DNA from: Aquincola sp.
Lineage (GTDB): Bacteria > Pseudomonadota > Gammaproteobacteria > Burkholderiales > Burkholderiaceae_C
Reading direction: 5' to 3'
Length of the DNA: 6,111 bases
NCBI GenBank assembly: GCA_029884035.1
Contig: JAOUIM010000235.1
Coordinates: forward strand, 1-6,111
The notes beneath the pieces were generated by a model, which worked only from the letters and a program-made list of their open reading frames with translations, did not search any database and was not told the DNA's origin. Below are positions 1 to 5,471 of the stretch, piece after piece (position 1 is the stretch's first letter; each line of letters opens with the position of its first letter). A program made the translations under genes and the position numbers.

Positions 1-568
1 CCCAGGCCGCGGCCAGCAGCTCAACGACCCACTGGTTGCAGTTCTGGTAGCGCACGCTGAACGGATAGGCATTGGCGCTGTAGGCCGCCGCCAGCAGCCG
101 CAACACGCGCGCATTGTCGAGCGCGGCGCGCTCGAGCTGCACCGCCGCCTCGCGCGGCAGCAGCACGATCGAGACGTAGCCGAGCGCCGGGTCGTCGTTG
201 CCGAGCACAAAGCCGGCCAGGCCCTGGTCGTACAGGCGCGGGCGGCCTTGCTCGCAGGCGTAATACAGCTGGCGCACCGCCCACGGCGCATCGGCGTTGG
301 CCTTCAGGCTCACGCCCGCGTGCGAGTAGCGAATGCCCAGGCGCTCCAGGTTCAGGCCCGAGCGTGCGATCAGCGCGACGCGGTGGTCCGAGCCGTCGAG
401 TTCGCGCCGCAAGATGTCCGCCACGCGCAGCAGCCGGTCCTGCTGCACCGCGCTCAGGGGGGCTTGCCAGCCGCACAGGCGCGGCGACAGCGTGGTGAGG
501 CCGGCCTGGCAATTCGCCGCAACCGCGGCCAGCGCGCCCGCAACGAGCAGCGCGCGCACCGAGTTCAC
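1..568 (-). CDS. DUF2145 family exported protein, C-terminus cut by window edge
   Basis: 189 codons are visible; the 3' end lies beyond base 1. I recognise the DUF2145 family from the blocks RVALIARSGLNLERLGIRYS, HAGVSLK, VRQLYYACEQGRPRLYDQGL and YQNCNQWVVELLAAAW; its function is not established. The start is taken as GTG at 568-566, because it gives a plausible signal peptide (hydrophobic residues 6-19, likely cleavage near Ala22) and falls 7 bases after the upstream stop, suggesting translational coupling; the ribosome binding site is weak, and GTG at codon 4 is an alternative. The Cys at residue 20 does not sit in a convincing lipobox. His83 in SHAG and Cys177 in QNCNQW have the order and roughly the spacing of the catalytic pair in LRAT/YiiX-type permuted NlpC/P60 hydrolases, which is my inference. 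The product is probably periplasmic. It is the last visible gene of the fliS-led transcript. Family call is confident; activity is speculative. Confidence 0.83.
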   Translation of the reverse strand, partial: MNSVRALLVAGALAAVAANCQAGLTTLSPRLCGWQAPLSAVQQDRLLRVADILRRELDGSDHRVALIARSGLNLERLGIRYSHAGVSLKANADAPWAVRQLYYACEQGRPRLYDQGLAGFVLGNDDPALGYVSIVLLPREAAVQLERAALDNARVLRLLAAAYSANAYPFSVRYQNCNQWVVELLAAAW

Positions 569-575
569 CGGTCGT

Positions 576-1046
576 TCAGAGCTCGAGGGCGCGCGCGTCC
601 AGCTCGCGATACCACGCGTCGGCCAGCACCAGGAAGAAGGCCTCGCGCGGCGCTTGGGCACGCGCGAATGCCAGTCCGTAGGTGCGCTCGCTGACGTCGA
701 CGAGGTCGCCCGCGGTGAGGCGTTGTCCGTCGAACGTGACCTGCGGCAGGTCGAGGTAGAAGCTCGCGTCGGCGACGTCGCCGCCACTGCCTTCGAGCTT
801 GACGCGCACATGCCCCGGGCGCTGCACCAGCGCGGCGACCTCGACGATGCGGTAGGTGCCGGCGGCGACGGGCTTGTTGTTCGCGCCGCCGCTGTTCGAC
901 GATCCGCTGATCGAGTCCGACAGGCTGCCGACCGACGCCGAACTGGCGCTCGAGGCGGACGAGGCCAGGCTGTCGGCATGGGCAGGTGCGCAGGCGGCGG
1001 CGGCCAGTATCGCGGCGCAGGCGAATCTCGGAACAAGGTGACGCAT
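576..1046 (-). CDS. Small secreted protein with serine-rich linker, unknown function
   Basis: 156 residues. I do not recognise a named family. Residues 1-24 form a clear Sec signal peptide (basic MRHLVPR start, alanine-rich core, AHA cleavage site before Asp25). Residues 26-52 are a low-complexity Ser/Ala/Gly stretch, probably a flexible linker. Residues 60-156 look like one compact, mostly beta domain, with TYRIVEVAALVQRPGHVRV and SFYLDLPQVTFDGQRL followed by a more helical AFFLVLADAWYRELDAR end. The ATG at 1046 is well supported by AAGGAG 5 bases upstream. Its stop is 7 bases before the DUF2145 start, and it begins 46 bases after ycgR, so it is likely co-transcribed with both. The pairing suggests that the two exported proteins act together in the periplasm or cell envelope. 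No catalytic motif is evident. Codon use resembles that of its neighbours. Confidence 0.82.
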   Translation of the reverse strand: MRHLVPRFACAAILAAAACAPAHADSLASSASSASSASVGSLSDSISGSSNSGGANNKPVAAGTYRIVEVAALVQRPGHVRVKLEGSGGDVADASFYLDLPQVTFDGQRLTAGDLVDVSERTYGLAFARAQAPREAFFLVLADAWYRELDARALEL

Positions 1047-1056
1047 CGTGGCTCCT
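1041..1056 (-). promoter_or_regulatory. Strong ribosome binding site for the secreted serine-rich protein
   Basis: On the minus strand GAAGGAG stands 5 bases before the ATG at 1046. It is the best Shine-Dalgarno match among the operon-tail genes seen here and fixes the start of this otherwise unrecognised gene. Confidence 0.7.
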
Positions 1057-1092
1057 TCGGTCGGCTTGACCCGAGGATAGCGCGACGCCCGC

Positions 1093-1857
1093 TCAGATCG
1101 ACAACAGCTTGTGACGGCGTTGCGTCACGTCGACGAAGCGCTGCACCGCGCGCTGCGCCGGCCCGTCGAGCCTGCCGAAGGCGCAGCCCAGGCGCACGAT
1201 CTTCGCGGTGCTGCCGAAACCACCGCTGACATGCTGCACATGCAGCGTCGCGATGAAGCGGGTGTCGGCATCGAGCTCGAGGCGCACCTGGGGCAGCTCG
1301 GCGCCGGCGTCGATCGGCGGCGTCTGCGCGGGCAGCGCGAGCGCGCAACCGCCCACGCTGACGTCGAGCACGCGCAGCGCCAGCGCCGTCTCGGGCTGGG
1401 ACGGATGGCGCAGGTGCGCCAGCGCCTCGTTGCGCGGCTTGACGCGGAAACCCTCCCGGCGCTGGAAGCGGTACATCGCCTCGGGAAAACCGGTCTGCAA
1501 TGCGCTCGAATCGCGGCCGTGCACGAGCATCAGGCCGCGCAGGTCGAACTGCAGCTTGATCGCATCGAGGTAGGCCATCGCGGTGACTTCGCCGGCGTCG
1601 AGCAGCGAGCGGACCTGCGGATGCTTAGGGTCGGCGTCGAACGAGAGCCGGCGCTGGTGCGTGTCCACCGCCCACAGCGTGCACGCGTAGACCGCGCCGT
1701 CCGGCGCGCACAGCTGGACCAGCACGTTGCCTTCGTTGATGCGGCGCAGCAGCGAGATGACCTCGCTCGGGTGCGAGACGCGGAACTCGTCGATCGCGCG
1801 GCCGGTCAGGGTCTCGATCGGCGCCGGCTGGGTGGGCTGGAAGTCCTGGTGCTTCAT
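1093..1857 (-). CDS. ycgR: Flagellar brake protein YcgR (PilZN plus PilZ domains, c-di-GMP effector)
   Basis: 254 residues, the usual length for YcgR. An N-terminal YcgR/PilZN domain spans about residues 22-125 (ISLLRRINEGNVLVQLCAPD and following beta strands) and a C-terminal PilZ domain about residues 129-245. Both c-di-GMP binding motifs are intact: R134-EGF-R138 (RxxxR) and D165-V-S167-VG-G170 (D/NxSxxG). In enteric bacteria, ligand-bound YcgR docks on the motor (MotA/FliG/FliM) to slow it and bias rotation; the same cytoplasmic role is inferred here. The ATG at 1857 lies 20 bases after the fliT stop, with only an AAGG close to the start as ribosome binding site. No promoter of its own is visible, so it is probably expressed late with fliS and fliT, putting the brake under the same control as the filament. 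Nothing is truncated or missing. Confidence 0.92.
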   Translation of the reverse strand: MKHQDFQPTQPAPIETLTGRAIDEFRVSHPSEVISLLRRINEGNVLVQLCAPDGAVYACTLWAVDTHQRRLSFDADPKHPQVRSLLDAGEVTAMAYLDAIKLQFDLRGLMLVHGRDSSALQTGFPEAMYRFQRREGFRVKPRNEALAHLRHPSQPETALALRVLDVSVGGCALALPAQTPPIDAGAELPQVRLELDADTRFIATLHVQHVSGGFGSTAKIVRLGCAFGRLDGPAQRAVQRFVDVTQRRHKLLSI

Positions 1858-1877
1858 GGCCTTGGCGCAGGCGGGAC

Positions 1878-2186
1878 TCAGTGCAGGATGTGTGGCCGCC
1901 CTGCCAACATCTGGTCGAGCTCCTCGAGCCAGGGTTCGGCCAGGTGGCGGATCTCGGCGTCGTTGACCAGGATGCGCTGCATGATGCGGTTTTTCTGCTT
2001 CGCCTCCTCGGTCGCAAGCGACTGCTCGTGCGCGGCCTGTTTGAGCTGCGCGATCAGCAGTACGCAGGCGCCTTCGAGCTTGACCACCTGTTCCCAGTTC
2101 GCCGCACGCGCGGCGGCCAGCATGTCGTTGCTGGCGCGCTCGAGCGCTTCGTAGTATCCGATCAGGTCACTGTTGAGGGCGCTCAT
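1878..2186 (-). CDS. fliT: Flagellar protein FliT (small helical chaperone/regulator)
   Basis: 102 residues, predicted almost entirely helical, directly downstream of fliS. In enterics FliT is the secretion chaperone of the cap protein FliD and, when free, inhibits FlhD4C2. The family is poorly conserved, so the call rests on position after fliD and fliS, length (enteric FliT is about 120 residues) and the pattern of an N-terminal helix (SDLIGYYEALERASNDMLAA), a WEQVVKLE turn and helix, and a C-terminal helix ending WLEELDQMLAG. ATG at 2186 has GGAGA about 9 bases upstream, after a 31-base gap from fliS. The stop is 20 bases before ycgR. Whether it regulates FlhDC in this organism cannot be told from sequence. 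The alternative is a generic FliT-like helical protein without regulatory function. Confidence 0.75.
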   Translation of the reverse strand: MSALNSDLIGYYEALERASNDMLAAARAANWEQVVKLEGACVLLIAQLKQAAHEQSLATEEAKQKNRIMQRILVNDAEIRHLAEPWLEELDQMLAGRPHILH

Positions 2187-2217
2187 GCGACGGGTCTCCG
2201 TTATCTGCGTGGGGGAC

Positions 2218-2658
2218 TCAGCCGCGAGGGCCGTCGACCTGGGGTGCGATCGAGGCCCAGGCCTCGCGCAGGGGTTGCATCAGTGCCAGACACTCGTCGA
2301 GTGCGGCCATGTCGTTGCGCAGGTTGGCCTGCGTGAGTCGCAGCCCGATGTAGGCATACAGGTCGGCCAGGTCGGCGGCCAGCGCACCGCCGGCCTGGTG
2401 ATCGAGGCTGGCCTTGAGGCCCTCTTCGACGATGCGCGCGGCACGGCCGATCGCCTGGCCCTTGGCCTCGGTCTGCTTGGCGGCGATCGCCGCCTTGGCC
2501 TGCGCCGCCGATTCGGCGAAACCGTCGAACAGCAGCGCCACCAGGCGGTGCGGCGAGGCGTCGCAGACGCTGGTCTCAACGCCGACGCGGCTGTACATGT
2601 CGGCGTGCGGCAGCGCACTGTGGCCGAAGCGGGAGGAAGCGGGGTGGGAGGCGTACAT
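2218..2658 (-). CDS. fliS: Flagellin export chaperone FliS
   Basis: 146 residues, typical for betaproteobacterial FliS. Family hallmarks in order: MYSRVGVETSVCDASPHRLV (residues 21-40), ALLFDGF (41-47), the helix GRAARIVEEGL (71-81), ADLADLYAYIGLRLTQAN (95-112) and the terminal PLREAW (129-134). FliS is a cytoplasmic four-helix protein that binds the C-terminal D0 segment of flagellin, prevents premature polymerisation and delivers it to the FlhA export gate. The ATG at 2658 has a weak ribosome binding site; Met21 is an alternative, but an extra 15-20 residue N-terminus before the conserved Tyr is normal in this group. A near-consensus sigma-28 promoter at 2698-2724 would give a leader of roughly 33 bases. 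It heads the likely transcript fliS-fliT-ycgR-secreted protein-DUF2145. Confidence 0.95.
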   Translation of the reverse strand: MYASHPASSRFGHSALPHADMYSRVGVETSVCDASPHRLVALLFDGFAESAAQAKAAIAAKQTEAKGQAIGRAARIVEEGLKASLDHQAGGALAADLADLYAYIGLRLTQANLRNDMAALDECLALMQPLREAWASIAPQVDGPRG

Positions 2659-2697
2659 CGGGCGGGGCCTGTGGCAGCGTGGGTGGGCTTGCCAGGG

Positions 2698-2724
2698 TTA
2701 TCGTCCGTGCCGGCCTGCGCTTTA
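2698..2724 (-). promoter_or_regulatory. Sigma-28 (FliA) promoter of fliS, near consensus
   Basis: On the minus strand TAAAGCGC (2724-2717) is followed by exactly 11 bases and GACGATAA (2705-2698). Against the E. coli FliA consensus TAAA-N15-GCCGATAA this keeps all four -35 bases, the exact spacing and seven of eight -10 bases. Transcription would begin near 2691, about 33 bases before the fliS ATG. Confidence 0.78.
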
Positions 2725-2768
2725 GGCGCAACTGCGGGGGATTTCGGCCGCCTTTGCGGGTACCGCGC

Positions 2769-2788
2769 GGTGCGCGCGGGGGCGCACC
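2769..2788 (-). terminator. Hairpin just after fliD, weak terminator candidate
   Basis: A perfect 7-base stem (GGTGCGC with GCGCACC) and 6-base loop lie about 10 bases after the fliD stop. No T-run follows on the minus strand, so it is not a classical intrinsic terminator. It could protect the fliD 3' end or assist Rho-dependent release. A 10-base palindrome (2762-2771) overlaps its far end. Confidence 0.3.
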
Positions 2789-2798
2789 ACTGCAGGCC

Positions 2799-4253
2799 TC
2801 AGCCGTTGTTGTTGCGCGTGTTGTAGAAGTTGTTGAGCGCCTGCATCTGCTGCGTCACGTAGCTCGACAGCGAGTTGAGGCTGGCCATGCGCGTGTCCAG
2901 TGCGCCGTACTGGGCGCGCAGGCGCTTCTCCACGAGCGCGATCCGGGCCTCGAGGCGATCCTGGTCGCGCTGGTTCCTCTGCAGCCGCTCCTGCAGGCCG
3001 TCGGTGCGCGAGGTGATCGTCCCGTCGACGCCCAGCGTGTCGTCGACCATGTCGCGCAGCCGCCGCATGAGGCCGGCGGATCCCGGCGTTGCGGCATCGG
3101 CGTCGAACAGCTTGCGAAGTTCATCGGGCTGGCCGACCGCGGCCTCGAGCTTGGTGCTGTCGATCGACAGCGTGCCGTCGACGCCCGCGGTGACGCCGGC
3201 ATCGGCCAGGCGCGCGAGGGTGCCGCCAGCGCCGGATTCGGCGAGCAACGAGCGCAGGCGCGATTGCAGGTTGGCGGCGCCGCGGTCGCCCTGCAGCGGC
3301 CCGTTCGAGGCGGCATTGCCCGGCACGACCTGGGTCAGGCTGCGTGCAAGGCTGTTGAGCTCGTTGTACGCGGCGACGAAATCTTCGACGCCTTTCTTCA
3401 GCGAGTCGCGGTCGAAGGCAATGTCCAGGCCGAGCGCGGTGGTGCTGGTCTTCTTGATCGTGAAGCTCACGCCCTGCAGGGCGCGGTCGAAGGTGTTGCT
3501 TGTCGAGCGGATCGCCAGTCCGTCGAGCGTGGCCGTGGCGTCGGCCGCGGTCACGTTGCGCGTCAGGCGCGAGGTGCCGCCCGGCGGGTTGTACGTCAGT
3601 TGCGACAGCCCGGAGCCGTTGGTGTTGCTGCCGTCGCTGTCGACCGCGGTGATCCGGAAGCCATTGGTCGCGCCACTCTCGCGCGAGGTCACGGTCAGGC
3701 GGTAGTTGGTGCCGTCGAACACCACTTCCGCCGCCACGCCCGCGTTGGCCTCGTTGATCTTGTCGCGGATGCGCTCGAGCGTGTCGTCCCCCGCACCGAG
3801 CGTGATGGTCACGGCCGTTGAGCCGGCCTTCGGGGCGAACGATGTCGTGCCGGTCCAGGTGCCGATGTCGATCGTCAGGGTTCCGGTGCCTACCACGCTG
3901 TCGGCGGCGGCGAAGGCGGTCGATGCATTGGCCTGCGTTGCGGCCAGCGCCGTCGGACGCAAGGCATGGCTTGCGATCACGCCGGTGCCGGTGATCCTGG
4001 CATCGAACGTGGTCGGGTCGGCCGATGCGGCCAGGCGGTTGGTCCAGGGCGCCGGCGTCGTGAAGGCGGCGCTGGCGTCGCGCAACTTGGCCAGCGCGCT
4101 CTTCAGGCGGCCGAACGCCGAGATCTGCGACTCGATCTTCGTCGCCGCGGTCTTCAGGCGCGAAATCGGCTCGCGTTCGATCGCCACCAGCTGGGTGACG
4201 ATGCTGTTGATGTCGAGTCCGCTGCCGATGCCGGCGGCAGAAATGGTGGCCAT
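2799..4253 (-). CDS. fliD: Flagellar filament cap protein FliD (HAP2)
   Basis: 484 residues, within the usual FliD range. FliD is exported through the flagellar type III apparatus and forms the cap under which flagellin subunits fold. FliD_N covers about residues 8-105 and starts with the classic GIGSGLDINSIVTQLVAIE block. A flagellin hook-IN type motif covers about 160-203 (RIRDKINEANAGV and RLTVTSRESGATNGFRI). FliD_C covers about 236-470, including FVAAYNELNS, the QGDRGAANLQSRLRSLL segment and a C-terminal heptad coiled coil (about 415-476) ending in LNNFYNTRNNNG. The ATG at 4253 fits the family start exactly, although the ribosome binding site is weak (GGACA). A sigma-28 promoter candidate at 4288-4314 leaves a leader of about 28 bases. 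It is separated from fliC by 154 bases and from fliS by 140 bases, so it is probably its own transcription unit. Confidence 0.97.
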   Translation of the reverse strand: MATISAAGIGSGLDINSIVTQLVAIEREPISRLKTAATKIESQISAFGRLKSALAKLRDASAAFTTPAPWTNRLAASADPTTFDARITGTGVIASHALRPTALAATQANASTAFAAADSVVGTGTLTIDIGTWTGTTSFAPKAGSTAVTITLGAGDDTLERIRDKINEANAGVAAEVVFDGTNYRLTVTSRESGATNGFRITAVDSDGSNTNGSGLSQLTYNPPGGTSRLTRNVTAADATATLDGLAIRSTSNTFDRALQGVSFTIKKTSTTALGLDIAFDRDSLKKGVEDFVAAYNELNSLARSLTQVVPGNAASNGPLQGDRGAANLQSRLRSLLAESGAGGTLARLADAGVTAGVDGTLSIDSTKLEAAVGQPDELRKLFDADAATPGSAGLMRRLRDMVDDTLGVDGTITSRTDGLQERLQRNQRDQDRLEARIALVEKRLRAQYGALDTRMASLNSLSSYVTQQMQALNNFYNTRNNNG

Positions 4254-4287
4254 GGCGCGCTGTCCGGTTTGGGGGGAGCCGACGTCG

Positions 4288-4314
4288 ATTTCGGCGGCTA
4301 TGGGAACGACTTGA
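4288..4314 (-). promoter_or_regulatory. Sigma-28 (FliA) promoter candidate of fliD
   Basis: On the minus strand TCAAGTCG (4314-4307), 11 bases, then GCCGAAAT (4295-4288). Compared with TAAAGTTT-N11-GCCGATAA, the spacing is exact, three of four core -35 bases match and the GCCGA core of the -10 is intact. Predicted transcription start near 4281, about 28 bases before the fliD ATG. Confidence 0.65.
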
Positions 4315-4319
4315 GGAGA

Positions 4320-4397
4320 AAGGCGGCGGCCTTAGACCCCAGCGGCGGCGCCAGCGGCCCGGGCGTGCAATCCGTCACGCGGTGCGCGTCCGGGCCG
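4320..4397 (-). terminator. Inverted repeats after flagellin gene, weak terminator region
   Basis: The fliC copy 1 stop at 4408 is followed by an 8-base stem (4390-4397 with 4355-4362, CGGCCCGG/CCGGGCCG). It encloses a second 5-base stem (4363-4367 with 4376-4380). A short AAGGC-CGCC-GCCTT hairpin (4320-4333) follows and is trailed by TCTCCTC. The last element is pyrimidine-rich but not a real T-run. Together they could end or protect the abundant flagellin mRNA. GC-rich chance pairing is the alternative. Confidence 0.35.
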
Positions 4398-4407
4398 TGA
4401 GCGTGGA

Positions 4408-5050
4408 TCAGCGCTGCAGCAGCTGCAGCACCAGTTGCGGCAGCTGGTTGGCCTGCGCCACCATCGCGCTGCCGGCCTGCTGCAGGATTTGCGCGCGTGA
4501 CAGGTTCGCCGTCTCGGCGGCGAAGTCCGCGTCCATGATGCGGCTGCGCGCGGCGGCCTGATTCTCGGCCGCGACCTGCAGGCTGGCGATCACCGCCTCG
4601 AAGCGGTTCTGGGTCGCGCCGTACAGGGCGCGCTCGCCGTTGATCGTGCCCAGCGCGGTGTCGATGTCGGTCAGCGCCTGCGAGGAACTGGCCACATCGG
4701 TGAGACCGCCGCCGGTGACCGCCGTGATGGTGGCGTTGCCCGACATGTCGGTCGTCGTCACGGTCACCGTCTCGCCACTGTTGGCGCCGACCTGGAAATC
4801 CTGCGAACCGGCGCCACCGGCCAGGATCGCGATGCCGTTGAAGCGCGTCGAGTTGATCGTGCGTGTGATCTCGGCGCCCAGCGCCTGGTACTCGGCGTTG
4901 AGGTTGAGACGATCGCTCGGGCCGTTGGTGGCGTTGGCCGACTGCACCGCGAGTTCGCGCATGCGCTGCATCATGTCCGACAGCTTGCCCAGCGCACCCT
5001 CGGCGGTCTGTGCGAGCGAGATCGCGTCGTTGGCATTGCGGATCGCGACG
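4408..5050 (-). repeat. Direct repeat formed by tandem flagellin genes, unit 1
   Basis: This stretch aligns with 5472-6111, in the same orientation and about 1.06 kb apart. Conserved ends are highly similar, including a perfect 40-base match (4931-4970 with 5992-6031). The centre, coding for the variable region, is diverged. One codon of length difference shifts the offset from 1064 at the stops to 1061 in the conserved 5' part. Confidence 0.85.
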
Positions 5051-5235
5051 TTCATGCCGCGCACCTGCGTGTTCATGCGCTCGGCGATCGCCAGGCCCGC
5101 GGCGTCGTCCTTGGCGCTGTTGACGCGAAGACCCGAGGACAGGCGTTGCATCGAGGTGGCCAGCGACGACTGCGACGTGTTGAGGTTCCGCTGCGCATTG
5201 AGCGAAGCGATGTTCGTGTTGATGGTCTGGGGCAT
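4408..5235 (-). CDS. fliC: Flagellin, complete copy (copy 1)
   Basis: 275 residues, the major filament subunit exported by the flagellar type III system. The start is the ATG at 5235 (MPQTINTNIASLNAQRNL), not an upstream in-frame ATG at 5304: the former matches the universal flagellin N-terminus and has AGGAG 8 bases upstream. The N-terminal D0/D1 domain (about residues 4-140) contains RLSSGLRVNSAKDDAAGLAI and MQRMRELAVQSANATN. A short variable region spans about 138-195. The C-terminal D1/D0 domain (about 195-275) contains ALYGATQNRF, AAARSRIMDADFAAETANL and AQILQQAGSAMVAQANQLP. The surface D2/D3 domains of enteric flagellins are almost absent, as is common in betaproteobacteria. It is a close paralogue of the upstream flagellin at 5472-6111, from which it is separated by a terminator and a weak sigma-28 promoter candidate. 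A long GC-rich hairpin lies in its probable leader. Confidence 0.97.
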   Translation of the reverse strand: MPQTINTNIASLNAQRNLNTSQSSLATSMQRLSSGLRVNSAKDDAAGLAIAERMNTQVRGMNVAIRNANDAISLAQTAEGALGKLSDMMQRMRELAVQSANATNGPSDRLNLNAEYQALGAEITRTINSTRFNGIAILAGGAGSQDFQVGANSGETVTVTTTDMSGNATITAVTGGGLTDVASSSQALTDIDTALGTINGERALYGATQNRFEAVIASLQVAAENQAAARSRIMDADFAAETANLSRAQILQQAGSAMVAQANQLPQLVLQLLQR

Positions 5236-5251
5236 GTTGCGCACTCCTAGA
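5236..5251 (-). promoter_or_regulatory. Ribosome binding site deciding the flagellin start
   Basis: AGGAG on the minus strand (5248-5244) stands 8 bases before the ATG at 5235. It settles the start of flagellin copy 1 against the longer in-frame extension to 5304, whose added residues are Pro/Gly/Ala filler unlike any flagellin N-terminus. Confidence 0.85.
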
Positions 5252-5263
5252 GAATCGATGACT

Positions 5264-5292
5264 CCCGGCGCCGGTGCCGGTCCCGCGCCGGG
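5264..5292 (-). other. GC-rich hairpin in the flagellin mRNA leader
   Basis: A perfect 7-base stem (5264-5270 CCCGGCG with 5286-5292 CGCCGGG) encloses a 15-base loop that can itself pair (CCGG-TG-CCGG at 5271-5280). It lies about 28 bases before the flagellin ATG and, if the sigma-28 candidate upstream is used, inside a leader of roughly 100 bases. It could stabilise the mRNA or tune translation. A terminator is unlikely because no T-run follows. Confidence 0.4.
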
Positions 5293-5342
5293 GCGCAGGG
5301 CCACCGAAGCTTGGGATCATTGTCGGAAGGACTGAAGCGCAG

Positions 5343-5368
5343 CGATCGGCCGAACAGGTGGGCGTTTG
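5343..5368 (-). promoter_or_regulatory. Weak sigma-28 promoter candidate of flagellin copy 1
   Basis: On the minus strand CAAA (5368-5365), 14 bases, then GCCGATCG (5350-5343). The -10 core GCCGAT is intact, but the -35 has three of four bases and the spacer is one base short of the usual 15. It is the best match between the upstream terminator and the start codon. It would give a leader of about 100 bases. Confidence 0.5.
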
Positions 5369-5384
5369 CGTCCCAGACGCACGC

Positions 5385-5423
5385 AAAAGAAACGCCCGCC
5401 GCCGGCGAACCGGGGCGGGCGTT
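5385..5423 (-). terminator. Rho-independent terminator of the upstream flagellin gene
   Basis: On the minus strand a perfect 10-base stem (AACGCCCGCC, 5423-5414, with GGCGGGCGTT, 5400-5391) is capped by a further 4-base CCGG/CCGG stem with a TTCG loop and one bulged base. The T-rich tail TTTCTTTT (5392-5385) follows directly. It sits about 50 bases after the stop at 5472 and separates the two flagellin genes transcriptionally. The plus strand has no T-run, so it works in one direction. Confidence 0.88.
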
Positions 5424-5471
5424 CGGTGCGTGCTGCTGCGCCCCTGGCGGGGCGCGGGCACGGCGTGCCGC

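Noticed and set aside
21..512. Minus-strand frame starting at 512
   Set aside because: It is out of frame with the DUF2145 coding sequence that occupies the same DNA; the product is Arg/Pro/Ala filler.
333..2154. Long plus-strand reading frames (333-1229 and 1111-2154)
   Set aside because: They are antisense shadows of the DUF2145, secreted-protein, ycgR and fliT genes in GC-rich DNA. Their proteins are Arg/Ala-rich with no family features.
4320..4352. GGCGGCGG-type short repeats as a phase-variable tract
   Set aside because: The units are few, imperfect and outside coding sequence; GC-rich composition explains them.
2679..4400. Plus-strand reading frames opposite fliD (2679-3821, 2875-3705, 3706-4314)
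   Set aside because: They lie antisense to an unmistakable fliD, lack recognisable domains and have compositions typical of shadow frames.
5264..5292. Hairpin before flagellin copy 1 as a terminator or attenuator
   Set aside because: No T-run follows on the minus strand and there is no leader peptide frame with a codon bias that would suggest attenuation.
5236..5304. N-terminal extension of flagellin copy 1 to an ATG at 5304
   Set aside because: The added residues are unlike flagellin and cover the leader hairpin; the ATG at 5235 has a proper ribosome binding site and the universal flagellin start.
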